Assembly (NCBI RefSeq): GCF_000756615.1
Contig: NZ_CP009288.1
Location: forward strand, 124,001-188,000
Origin: Paenibacillus durus
Lineage (GTDB): Bacteria; Bacillota; Bacilli; Paenibacillales; Paenibacillaceae
Reading direction: 5' to 3'
Length of the DNA stretch: 64,000 nucleotides
Every line of letters starts with the position of its first letter. The first letter of the stretch is position 1. Positions 29,643 through 36,903 of the stretch are shown in pieces. Under the pieces are notes generated by a model, which was not told the DNA's origin, did not search any database, and saw only the letters and a program-made list of their open reading frames with translations. The translations under genes were made by a program, and so were the position numbers.

Positions 29643-30542
29643 TTACTCCTCTTTTACAACGGCATGGCCGCCAAATTCATTGCGCAGAGCGGCGACTACT
29701 TTGCCGTGGAACGTATTCTCCTCAAGTGAACGATAGCGCATCAGCAGGGAAAGCGCGATTACCGGCGTGCTGGCCTCAAGGTCAAGCGCTGTCTGCACCG
29801 TCCATTTGCCCTCACCGGAGCTCTGCATGACTCCACGAATGCCGGAAAGCTTCGGATCTTTGGAAAAAGCGCTTTCGGTAAGCTCCATCAGCCAGCCCCG
29901 AATAACGGAACCGTTCGACCATACCCGGGCAACATCCTCATAGTTGAAATCGAAGGGGCTCTTCTCCAGAAGCTCAAAGCCTTCGGCAATCGCCTGCATC
30001 ATACCGTATTCAATGCCATTATGGATCATTTTTAAAAAGTGGCCGCTGCCGCTTGGACCAGCGTACAAATATCCGTTCTCTACGGCAAGATCGCGGAACA
30101 GCGGTTCGATGGTGCCGAAAATCTCGGGATTGCCTCCGATCATAAAGCAGGCGCCATGGGCCGCGCCCTCGGTTCCGCCTGAAGTTCCCGCATCGAAGAA
30201 ATGAATACCGGACTCGCCCAGCTTCTCAGCTCTGGCAATGGAATCCTTGTAATGAGAGTTGCCTCCTTCGATGACAATGTCGCCTTCATCCAGCAGACCG
30301 GAAAGAGTATTAATAAGGCTGTCGACCGGCGCTCCTGCGGGAACCATTACCCATAGGATGCGCGGGCGAGGAAGCTGTGCGGTAAGTTCGGCTATGCTGG
30401 GGGCCGCGATGGCTCCAAGCCCTTCAAGCTGGCGGACAGGCTCCGGATTGAGATCGCTTACAACAACCTCATGACCATGGTTCAACAAATTCAAAGTCAG
30501 ATTGTAGCCCATCTTGCCGAGTCCTATCAGACCCAATTTCAT
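29643..30542 (-). CDS. gnd: 6-phosphogluconate dehydrogenase, short form
   Basis: This enzyme oxidatively decarboxylates 6-phosphogluconate to ribulose 5-phosphate. The 299-residue protein has the Rossmann motif GLIGLGKMG at residues 4-12, the EGGNSHYKDS loop, the GTSGGTEGAAHGACFMIGG segment, and SGHFLKMIHNGIEYGMMQ with the catalytic Lys. At about 300 residues it belongs to the short class (like B. subtilis YqeC), often NAD-linked, not the 468-residue NADP type of GntZ. Cofactor preference is inferred from family only. It is first in the minus-strand gluconate cluster, and its product ribulose 5-phosphate leads toward PRPP, used by the his operon next door. Confidence 0.93.
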   Translation of the reverse strand: MKLGLIGLGKMGYNLTLNLLNHGHEVVVSDLNPEPVRQLEGLGAIAAPSIAELTAQLPRPRILWVMVPAGAPVDSLINTLSGLLDEGDIVIEGGNSHYKDSIARAEKLGESGIHFFDAGTSGGTEGAAHGACFMIGGNPEIFGTIEPLFRDLAVENGYLYAGPSGSGHFLKMIHNGIEYGMMQAIAEGFELLEKSPFDFNYEDVARVWSNGSVIRGWLMELTESAFSKDPKLSGIRGVMQSSGEGKWTVQTALDLEASTPVIALSLLMRYRSLEENTFHGKVVAALRNEFGGHAVVKEE

Positions 30543-30576
30543 CTCTAATCACCCCTTTAACCGGTTTCATTAATGC

Positions 30577-30597
30577 AAGTATACCTGTATACAACTT
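30577..30597 (-). promoter_or_regulatory. GntR operator upstream of gnd
   Basis: Read on the minus strand, the site contains TTGTATACAGGTAT, matching most of the B. subtilis GntR operator core TTGTATACAAGTAT. It starts at the expected transcription start of gnd, so a bound repressor would block initiation. Confidence 0.72.
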
Positions 30598-30605
30598 CTG
30601 TTTGT

Positions 30606-30634
30606 ATCATACGCCCGAGGCAAAAATTTGTAAA
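30606..30634 (-). promoter_or_regulatory. gnd-gntR promoter
   Basis: On the minus strand: TTTACA (30634-30629), a 17-nt spacer and TATGAT (30611-30606). The operator lies directly downstream and a cre box directly upstream. Confidence 0.7.
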
Positions 30635-30641
30635 GAGAAAT

Positions 30642-30656
30642 TTGTAAGCGATTACT
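30642..30656. promoter_or_regulatory. cre box (CcpA site)
   Basis: TTGTAAGCGATTACT matches the cre consensus WTGNAANCGNWNNCW at every defined position. It lies eight bases upstream of the gnd -35, so CcpA with P-Ser-HPr would probably bind here. The his promoter is about 90 bases away on the other side. Confidence 0.7.
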
Positions 30657-30744
30657 GATGCTCTTTTTTAAAGTAGGTAGGCCGATCGAAAAAAAGATAT
30701 AATGGACTATAATAAGGGGACAATAGTCGATTTAAAGGCTTTAA

Positions 30745-30774
30745 TTGACGAAAAATAACATGTCATGGTACGAT
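30745..30774 (+). promoter_or_regulatory. his operon promoter
   Basis: TTGACG (30745-30750), an 18-nt spacer and TACGAT (30769-30774), about 110 bases before hisZ. Confidence 0.65.
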
Positions 30775-30800
30775 ATCAGAAATGCTTTACTTTACTACCA

Positions 30801-30816
30801 CTTTACCATGGTAAAG
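30801..30816. promoter_or_regulatory. Perfect palindrome downstream of the his promoter
   Basis: CTTTACCATGGTAAAG is a 16-bp perfect inverted repeat 26 bases after the -10, in the transcribed leader. Its place fits a repressor operator for histidine genes. A YerC/HisR-type repressor is a candidate, but I do not know its motif well enough to assign it. Confidence 0.5.
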
Positions 30817-30885
30817 GATCAGGAGCATCTTTTACGAAATATCTATTGTTTTGACTTTCTACTAACCGATGAGGTGAATTTCAAT

Positions 30886-32100
30886 ATGTCCAAACCGAAG
30901 GGCTTTGAGAAGCCCATTGGCTTTCGGGACTATCTCCCGCATGCCGTGAGCAAATTGCGCAAAATTGAGAATGATGTACTGAATTGCATGAATCAATGGG
31001 GCTATCGCCAGATTATGACACCCACGCTGGAATATTACGATACGGTTGGGGTTGCCAGTTCGACCTCGGACCAGAAGCTGTATAAGCTGCTGAATAACCG
31101 CGGCCAGGCGCTGGTGCTGCGTTCGGAGATGACGGCTCCGGTGGCGCGCGTTGTCTCTTCGCTGCTTAAGGACGAGCCGCTGCCGCTGCGGTTGTCCTAC
31201 CATGCCAATGTATTTCGGGCGATTGAGGAGGAGGCCGGACGCGAGGCTGAATTTTACCAGACCGGTGTCGAGCTGGTGGGCGACGATTCTCCGGAAGCCG
31301 ATGCGGAGGTTGTGGCTCTGGCCATTGCTTCACTGCAGGCGGCGGGAGTGGGAACGTTCAAGATTGCCATGGGCCATGTCGGTTTCCTGAACGGACTGTT
31401 CCAGGAGGTGGCTCCGGGGCTGCCGGAAGTGCAGGAGGAGCTTAAGAGCCATTTGCTGGGCCGCGATTATGTCGCTTTCCGTGATGCACTCGGCCGCCTA
31501 ACTCTGACTGAAGAGCAGAAAGAAGAGATGGACGGGCTTCTGCGGCTGCGCGGCGGCAAGGAAATCTGCGGTCAAGCGCTGGAGCTTAGCCGGCATCCGC
31601 TCGCCCGCGCCTCGATTGAGCATCTGTGCAAGGTGTGGGAGGTGCTGGAGGCTTATGAAGTATCCCAGCATGTGCTGATCGATCTGACCATGGTCGGTGA
31701 TTTCACCTATTATACGGGCATGACGTTCGAAGGCTATGCCGCCGAACTCGGGTTCCCGGTGTGCAGCGGCGGACGTTACGACAATCTGCTGCAGCAGTTC
31801 GGGCGATCGGTTCCTTCAACGGGCTTCTCGCTGAAGACGAACCGTATTCTCGACGGCGTTCGGGGAACGGAAGAAAGGCAAGAGCTGCCGACTCTCGTTC
31901 AATATGATGCGCTGCGGCGCAGGGAGGGACTTGAGGAGTCGATGCGGCTGCGGGCCAAAGGCCATGTGGTGGTAACGCGGCTGGTATCGGAGCCTGGAGA
32001 TCTAACAACAGCCGATGCTAAGGCCGGAGCAGGTACGGAGGACGGCAAGCGGTATGGAGAGATTTACACCTTTGTTTCATTTGTCAAAGAGCGCAGCTAA
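30886..32100 (+). CDS. hisZ: ATP phosphoribosyltransferase regulatory subunit
   Basis: HisZ is a histidyl-tRNA-synthetase-like protein without aminoacylation activity. It forms the complex that lets short-form HisG make phosphoribosyl-ATP and sense histidine. The 404-residue protein begins KGFEKPIGFRDYLPHAVSKLRKIE, followed by class II synthetase motif 2-like LVLRSEMTAPVARVV and the later GRYDNLLQQFG motif. ATG 30886 follows GAGGTGA. The long in-frame extension up to 30745 overlaps the promoter and is not coding. Together with the short hisG this indicates the HisZG form of the first pathway step. Confidence 0.95.
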   Translation: MSKPKGFEKPIGFRDYLPHAVSKLRKIENDVLNCMNQWGYRQIMTPTLEYYDTVGVASSTSDQKLYKLLNNRGQALVLRSEMTAPVARVVSSLLKDEPLPLRLSYHANVFRAIEEEAGREAEFYQTGVELVGDDSPEADAEVVALAIASLQAAGVGTFKIAMGHVGFLNGLFQEVAPGLPEVQEELKSHLLGRDYVAFRDALGRLTLTEEQKEEMDGLLRLRGGKEICGQALELSRHPLARASIEHLCKVWEVLEAYEVSQHVLIDLTMVGDFTYYTGMTFEGYAAELGFPVCSGGRYDNLLQQFGRSVPSTGFSLKTNRILDGVRGTEERQELPTLVQYDALRRREGLEESMRLRAKGHVVVTRLVSEPGDLTTADAKAGAGTEDGKRYGEIYTFVSFVKERS

Positions 32101-32171
32101 AGACGAATCGTGCAAAGGCGTAACGGATATATAAAACAATAATTTACGAACTGAAAGGCGGACATAAGCAA

Positions 32172-32807
32172 ATGGCGGAGATACTTAAAGTGGCTATGCC
32201 GAAGGGCCGCATTTATGACAAGGCGGCGGAGCTGTTCCGCGCTGCGGGACTGCCGATTCCTCCGGAGGGCGAGGCCTCGCGCAAGCTGGTCATTCCGCTG
32301 CCTGAGGCGGGAATGGAATTTATTTTGGCGAAGCCGGTGGATGTGCCCACCTACGTGGAGTACGGAGCGGCGGATATCGGCATCGTCGGCAAGGATGTTC
32401 TGCTGGAAGAGAACCGGGATGTGTACGAGCTGCTGGACCTTGGCATCGCCCGCTGCCGGATGTCGATCATCGGATTGCCAAACTGGGAGCCGGGTATTCA
32501 CCAGCGCGTGGCGACGAAGTACCCGAATGTCGCTTCCCGGTATTTCCGGGAGCAAGGCCAGCAGGTGGAAGTCATCAAGCTGAACGGGTCTATAGAACTG
32601 GCGCCGCTGATCGGGCTGGCCGAACGGATCGTCGATATGGTGGAGACGGGACAGACCTTGCGCGAGAACGGACTGGTCGAACAGCAGAGCATCTTCGAGA
32701 TTACGAGCCGGCTGGTGGCCAATCGGGTCAGCTACCGGATGAAAAATGCGGAAATCCAGCAGCTGTGCGACCGGCTGCAGAGCGTTATTGCCGAGCCGGC
32801 CCGGTAA
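32172..32807 (+). CDS. hisG: ATP phosphoribosyltransferase, short form
   Basis: HisG joins ATP and PRPP to give phosphoribosyl-ATP, the committed step of histidine synthesis. The 211-residue protein is the short type that lacks the C-terminal regulatory domain and depends on HisZ, encoded just upstream. It has VAMPKGRIYDKAAELF at the N-terminus, DIGIVGKDVLLEE, and the PRPP-binding loop EVIKLNGSIELAPLIGLAERIVDMVETGQTL. GAAAGGCGG precedes ATG. A hairpin with a nearby T6 run lies in the 190-nt gap before hisD. Confidence 0.96.
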   Translation: MAEILKVAMPKGRIYDKAAELFRAAGLPIPPEGEASRKLVIPLPEAGMEFILAKPVDVPTYVEYGAADIGIVGKDVLLEENRDVYELLDLGIARCRMSIIGLPNWEPGIHQRVATKYPNVASRYFREQGQQVEVIKLNGSIELAPLIGLAERIVDMVETGQTLRENGLVEQQSIFEITSRLVANRVSYRMKNAEIQQLCDRLQSVIAEPAR

Positions 32808-32886
32808 TTGCGTTAATGTTGCTGTTCCGGTGTACATCAGGGATACGATGACAGCCGGGCAGTCTGGTCACCATCTAATGCGCAAT

Positions 32887-32926
32887 GAACGGCGGCTGTC
32901 AGCCGGCCGTTCCCTGGCAATTTTTT
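32887..32926 (+). other. Hairpin between hisG and hisD
   Basis: GAACGGC (32887-32893) pairs with GCCGTTC (32906-32912) with an inner GGCT/AGCC stem. T6 follows only after eight bases, so it may be a weak attenuator or an RNA stability element. Confidence 0.5.
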
Positions 32927-32997
32927 GAGAAGAAACGAAAGGCGTAAACGGGTGGCCCAAAGGAGGGCAATCCGGCGATATATAAGGAGGAAAACCA

Positions 32998-34305
32998 GTG
33001 AAGGTGCAATCCAGCAGGGATTTCAAGCTGCAGCGGGATGTCGATTATGGTACCCCTGAGCAAAATAAGGCCGTTAAGCAAATTGTGGCCGACATCAAGC
33101 AGGAGGGCGACGCCGCCCTTTTCCGCTATACGGAAAAATTCGACGGAGCCCGGCTCAGCCGTGACAATGTGCGTGTAACCCAGGAAGAGCTTCAGGCCGC
33201 TTACGGGCATGTTGAAGAATCCTTTGTCTCGGCGATCCGGGCCGCAGCGGACAACATCCGTGCCTTCCATGCCAGACAGAAGCGCAACTCCTGGATGGAT
33301 CTGCAGCCCGACGGCACAATCCTCGGACAGATCATCCGGCCGCTGCAGCGTGTGGGCGTATATGTTCCCGGAGGCAAGGCATCCTATCCTTCTTCCGTAC
33401 TGATGAACGTGATTCCCGCCCAGATTGCTGGCGTTCCGGAGATCGTTATGGTAACGCCGCCGGCAACAGGCGGGAAGGAGGGCATCGACCCTTATATTCT
33501 GGTCGCCGCCGCTGAGGCTGGCGTGAATGAAATCTATCGTGTCGGCGGCGCTCAGGCGGTCGCCGCGCTGGCCTTCGGCACGGAATCGATAGCTCCGGTC
33601 GATAAAATTTGCGGACCGGGCAATATTTACGTCGCGCTGGCCAAGCGCGAGGTGTACGGCGCCGTCGATATCGACAGCATCGCCGGTCCGAGCGAGATCG
33701 TCGTGCTGGCGGACGACACCGCCGAACCGGCTTATGTCGCCGCAGACCTCTTGTCGCAGGCGGAGCATGACGAGATGGCTTCGGCCATTCTCGTGACGCC
33801 TTCGCAGACGTTAGCCGAGGCGGTCGCCGCCGAGGTGGAGCGGCAGCTTCGGGAGCTGCCGCGTGAGGCAATTGCCCGGGCTTCCGTGGAAAATTACGGC
33901 GCTATTATCGTAGTCGAGACGCTGGAAGAAGGGATTTCCGTAGTCAATCGGCTTGCGCCGGAGCATCTGGAAATCGTGGCGCAGGACCCGATGGCGCTGA
34001 CCGGGGCGGTTCGGAACGCCGGGGCGATTTTCCTCGGGCCTTACAGTTCGGAGCCGGTAGGAGATTATTTTGCCGGGCCGAATCATATTATTCCGACGAA
34101 CGGCACGGCACGGTTCTCGTCGCCGGTAGATGTGGACGATTTCATTAAGAAATCGAGCCTGATTTATTACAGCAAAGAGGCGCTCTTACGCGACGGCAAG
34201 ACGATCATTGAACTGGCTCGCCGCGAAGGACTGGAAGCTCATGCCAGAGCGGTGGAAATCAGGCTGGAGAACGAAGCGAAGGGTGGAGAAGCGGATGGAG
34301 AATAA
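32998..34305 (+). CDS. hisD: Histidinol dehydrogenase
   Basis: HisD is a zinc enzyme that oxidises histidinol to histidine in two NAD-dependent steps. The 435-residue protein has VYVPGGKASYPSSVLMNVIPA, the signature around DKICGPGNIYVALAKREVYG, and SEHDEM-type ligands in LLSQAEHDEMASA. It ends with the motifs LAPEHLEI and GPNHIIPTNGTARFSSPVDVDDF. The start is GTG 32998 after AAGGAGGAAAA. Its 3' end overlaps hisB by 11 bases. Confidence 0.96.
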   Translation: MKVQSSRDFKLQRDVDYGTPEQNKAVKQIVADIKQEGDAALFRYTEKFDGARLSRDNVRVTQEELQAAYGHVEESFVSAIRAAADNIRAFHARQKRNSWMDLQPDGTILGQIIRPLQRVGVYVPGGKASYPSSVLMNVIPAQIAGVPEIVMVTPPATGGKEGIDPYILVAAAEAGVNEIYRVGGAQAVAALAFGTESIAPVDKICGPGNIYVALAKREVYGAVDIDSIAGPSEIVVLADDTAEPAYVAADLLSQAEHDEMASAILVTPSQTLAEAVAAEVERQLRELPREAIARASVENYGAIIVVETLEEGISVVNRLAPEHLEIVAQDPMALTGAVRNAGAIFLGPYSSEPVGDYFAGPNHIIPTNGTARFSSPVDVDDFIKKSSLIYYSKEALLRDGKTIIELARREGLEAHARAVEIRLENEAKGGEADGE

Positions 34306-34900
34306 CGGGCAGCAAACCAGGCAGGCGGGTCTTTCCCGCAAAACGAATGAAACGGACATTAAGCTGTCGCTGACAGTGGATGGAAGCGGTCAAGCGGAGC
34401 TTGAGACCGATGTCCCTTTTCTGAACCATATGCTCGATCTGTTCACGAAGCACGGCCAGTTCGATCTGTCTGTTCAGGCGCGCGGCGATATCGAGATTGA
34501 TGATCACCACACGGTAGAAGACATCGGCATCTGTCTCGGCCAGGCTCTGCGCGAAGCGCTCGGCGACAAGAAGGGCATCAAGCGCTATGCGAGCGTATTT
34601 GTGCCGATGGACGAAGCGCTGGCGCAGGTTATCATCGACATCAGCAACCGTCCGCATTTTGAATACCGCGCGGAGTATCCTTCACAGCAGGTCGGCAGCT
34701 TCTCCACGGAGATGGTGCATGAATTCCTGTGGAAATTTGCGCTGGAAGCGCGGCTGACCCTGCATGTCATCGTGCATTACGGCTTCAATACGCATCACAT
34801 GATTGAGGCGGTATTTAAGGCGCTCGGGCGTGCACTGGACGAGGCGACAGCAATTGATCCCCGGGTGAAGGGCGTTCCATCCACGAAAGGAGTGCTGTAG
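34295..34900 (+). CDS. hisB: Imidazoleglycerol-phosphate dehydratase
   Basis: HisB removes water from imidazoleglycerol phosphate to give imidazoleacetol phosphate. The 201-residue monofunctional dehydratase has manganese-binding His clusters in FLNHMLDLFTKHGQFD and DDHHTVEDIGI, and again in VHYGFNTHHMIEAVFKALGRAL. The N-terminal MENNGQQTRQAGLSRKTNETDI is slightly extended relative to B. subtilis (194 aa). ATG 34295 lies inside the last codons of hisD, implying translational coupling. No histidinol phosphatase domain is fused; that activity is encoded by hisJ downstream. Confidence 0.96.
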   Translation: MENNGQQTRQAGLSRKTNETDIKLSLTVDGSGQAELETDVPFLNHMLDLFTKHGQFDLSVQARGDIEIDDHHTVEDIGICLGQALREALGDKKGIKRYASVFVPMDEALAQVIIDISNRPHFEYRAEYPSQQVGSFSTEMVHEFLWKFALEARLTLHVIVHYGFNTHHMIEAVFKALGRALDEATAIDPRVKGVPSTKGVL

Positions 34901-34903
34901 CCT

Positions 34904-35521
34904 ATGACCGTTGCTATCGTCGATTACGGGATCGGCAACCTGCACAGCGTCAGCAAGGCGATTGAGCGTTTGGGCCATGAGCCGCTTGTAACCGGGGAAG
35001 CCGGCGAGATTCTGGCTGCGGATCGCGTTATTCTGCCCGGCGTCGGCGCGTTTGGAGACGCGATGGATCATCTGCGGCAGAACGGACTGGACAAGGTTGT
35101 CAAAGAGGTTGCTGCTGCGGGACGGCAGCCGCTGCTTGGGATCTGCCTCGGCATGCAGCTTCTGTTCACCCGAGGCGAGGAATACGGCAGCCATGAGGGG
35201 CTAGATCTTCTGCCGGGAACAGTGGTGCGCTTCGAGCCGAGAGAAGGCTATAAAGTGCCCCATATGGGCTGGAACAAGCTGCAGTACCTTCAACCGGAGA
35301 ATCCGCTGCTAAAGGCGCTGGAGGATGGACATGTCTATTTTGTTCACTCTTATCATGCGCTGGTCGAGCAGAAAAGCGATTTGCTGGCCGTGACGGATTA
35401 CGGACACCCAGTTACGGCCATCGTCGGGCGGGGCAATGTATTCGGCATGCAGTTTCATCCTGAGAAGAGCGGGGAGCTGGGAAGGAAGCTGCTGGAGCAG
35501 TTTTTGAAGCTCGAAATCTAA
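34904..35521 (+). CDS. hisH: Imidazole glycerol phosphate synthase, glutaminase subunit
   Basis: HisH releases ammonia from glutamine and passes it to HisF. The 205-residue class I glutamine amidotransferase has the nucleophile Cys81 in LLGICLGMQLLF, the P-loop-like PGVGAFGDAM, and the His-Glu pair in GMQFHPEKSGELG. It begins three bases after hisB. HisF, its partner, is separated by hisA and a repeat block. Confidence 0.96.
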   Translation: MTVAIVDYGIGNLHSVSKAIERLGHEPLVTGEAGEILAADRVILPGVGAFGDAMDHLRQNGLDKVVKEVAAAGRQPLLGICLGMQLLFTRGEEYGSHEGLDLLPGTVVRFEPREGYKVPHMGWNKLQYLQPENPLLKALEDGHVYFVHSYHALVEQKSDLLAVTDYGHPVTAIVGRGNVFGMQFHPEKSGELGRKLLEQFLKLEI

Positions 35522-35618
35522 CCGGGCGTTATCCAATTAACAAATGATATGCGGGAGTCATCGGCATACCGCAAACATCATAAATGAACTTAGTAACGGG
35601 AAAGCGGGGAACGGCGAA

Positions 35619-36350
35619 ATGTCTTCTTTTATCTTGTATCCGGCGATTGATATCCGGAACGGAAAATGCGTCAGGCTGCTGCAGGGCGACTATAATCAGG
35701 AAACGGTCTACGGCGACAGCCCGCTCGATATGGCCAAATCATGGGAAGAGCAGGGCGGAGAGTTCATTCATCTTGTCGACCTGGACGGCGCGAAAGCCGG
35801 GCATCCCGTCAATGTTGACATTATCGGATCCATCGCCGCTGGCGTGAACGTGCCGGTTCAGGTTGGCGGGGGGCTGCGCACGCTGGAGGATGTGGAGAAG
35901 CTGCTGGCGCTCGGCGTCAGCCGGGTCATCATCGGTACCGCTGCCATCAATGACCGTGAATTCACCGAAACCGTATTGGCAAAATACGGCGATAAAGTCG
36001 CGATCGGCATCGATGCACGGAACGGCTATGTCGCTACTCATGGCTGGCTGAACACGTCCGAGGTGCTGGCTACGGATTTGGCAAAGGAACTCGCATCCAA
36101 GGGTGCGGAAACGTTTATCTATACGGATATCTCCCGTGACGGAATGATGCAGGGCCCGAACGTGGAGGGCATTCTCGCCATGGCGCAGGCCAGTGGCAAG
36201 AGCGTCATCGCCTCCGGCGGGGTTACCGTCCAGGACGATCTGCTTCGCCTCAGTGCGCATAAGAACAGCGGTATCGGCGGCGCCATCGTTGGCAAGGCGC
36301 TGTATACCGGCAACATCAAGCTTGCCGAAGCTTTGGCGGCGCTGAAGTAA
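35619..36350 (+). CDS. hisA: ProFAR isomerase (HisA)
   Basis: HisA isomerises ProFAR to PRFAR. The 243-residue (beta/alpha)8 barrel has the first catalytic Asp in LYPAIDIRNGKCVRL, the phosphate-binding VQVGGGLR and the second catalytic Asp in IYTDISRDGMMQGPN. A final phosphate loop lies near IASGGV. ATG 35619 is chosen by family N-terminus (MSSFILYPAIDIRNG). An upstream in-frame ATG at 35544 would add 25 residues without homology. The gap after this gene is 553 bases, long for this operon, and holds the repeats. Confidence 0.95.
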   Translation: MSSFILYPAIDIRNGKCVRLLQGDYNQETVYGDSPLDMAKSWEEQGGEFIHLVDLDGAKAGHPVNVDIIGSIAAGVNVPVQVGGGLRTLEDVEKLLALGVSRVIIGTAAINDREFTETVLAKYGDKVAIGIDARNGYVATHGWLNTSEVLATDLAKELASKGAETFIYTDISRDGMMQGPNVEGILAMAQASGKSVIASGGVTVQDDLLRLSAHKNSGIGGAIVGKALYTGNIKLAEALAALK

Positions 36351-36359
36351 TCTGGTCCG

Positions 36360-36710
36360 GAGGGCCAGACCCGCGGCACGCGAAGGTTTTAAGGTTTTGA
36401 AGGTTGTTTCGCAGGCGGAGCAGAGCCCGCCGCCCCGAAGGGGCGAAGACCGCGGTACGCGAAGGTTTAGGGTCTTAGCTGTTAGCAGGCGGAGCGGAGC
36501 CCGCCGCCCCGAAGGGGCCAGAGCCGCGGCACGCGAAGGTTTTAAGGTTTTGAAGGTTGTTTCGCAGGCGGAGCAGAGCCCGCCGCCCCGAAGGGGCCAG
36601 ACCCGCGGCACGCGAAGGTTTTAAGGTTTTGAAGGTTGTTTCGCAGGCGGAGCAGAGCCCGCCACCCCGTAGGGGCCAGACCCGCGGCACGCGAAGGTTT
36701 AGGTTTTGAA
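36360..36710 (+). repeat. About 4.5 tandem copies of a 79-bp GC-rich repeat in the hisA-hisF gap
   Basis: Copies of a unit containing CCGCGGCACGCGAAGG start at 36371, 36450, 36524, 36603 and 36682, giving periods of 79, 74, 79 and 79 bases. Each full unit carries two adjacent inverted repeats: GGCGG...CCGCC (within GGCGGAGCAGAGCCCGCC) and GCCCC-GAA-GGGGC. A shared GTTTTAAGGTTTTGAAGGTTG segment follows the CCGCGG core. The third unit has a diverged middle and the last copy is cut short. Open frames across it encode only repeated low-complexity peptides and have no ribosome site. There are no CRISPR-type spacers. Confidence 0.9.
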
Positions 36711-36853
36711 GTTTTTGCCCTTAACAGCAGGAGCGCCGCAGTCCAAGCGGTCCCGCAGGGATAAGCGGTCGCAACACAAAAATAAACTAAGGAGCGCCTT
36801 CGCCCCTGACCCCGCCAAGCTTCCGGGTGTCCAGAGGGCGGAGCCCTTGGGGT

Positions 36854-36886
36854 CCCCCTTGGCTAAGGGGGATTTAGGGGGATCGA
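36854..36886 (+). repeat. Hairpin element before hisF
   Basis: CCCCCTT (36854-36860) pairs with AAGGGGG (36865-36871) across a GGCT loop, and GATTTAGGGGGATC follows. The look of the sequence is that of a dispersed intergenic repeat. It ends five bases before the hisF ribosome site. Confidence 0.6.
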
Positions 36887-36903
36887 AAAAGGAGGTATAA
36901 CCA

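Noticed and set aside
30745..30885. N-terminal extension of HisZ from the TTG at 30745
   Set aside because: That TTG is the first base triplet of the TTGACG -35, and the extension contains the palindrome. The HisZ N-terminus begins at 30886.
30700..30885. T-box or histidine attenuator before hisZ
   Set aside because: No T-box TGGN-type core with specifier hairpin and no His-codon-rich leader peptide was found.
36397..36690. Short frames in the repeat block giving repeated Ser/Pro/Arg-rich peptides
   Set aside because: They are products of the tandem repeat read in any frame, without ribosome sites.
36360..36710. Possible CRISPR array
   Set aside because: The units are contiguous 79-bp repeats with no unique spacers and no cas genes nearby.
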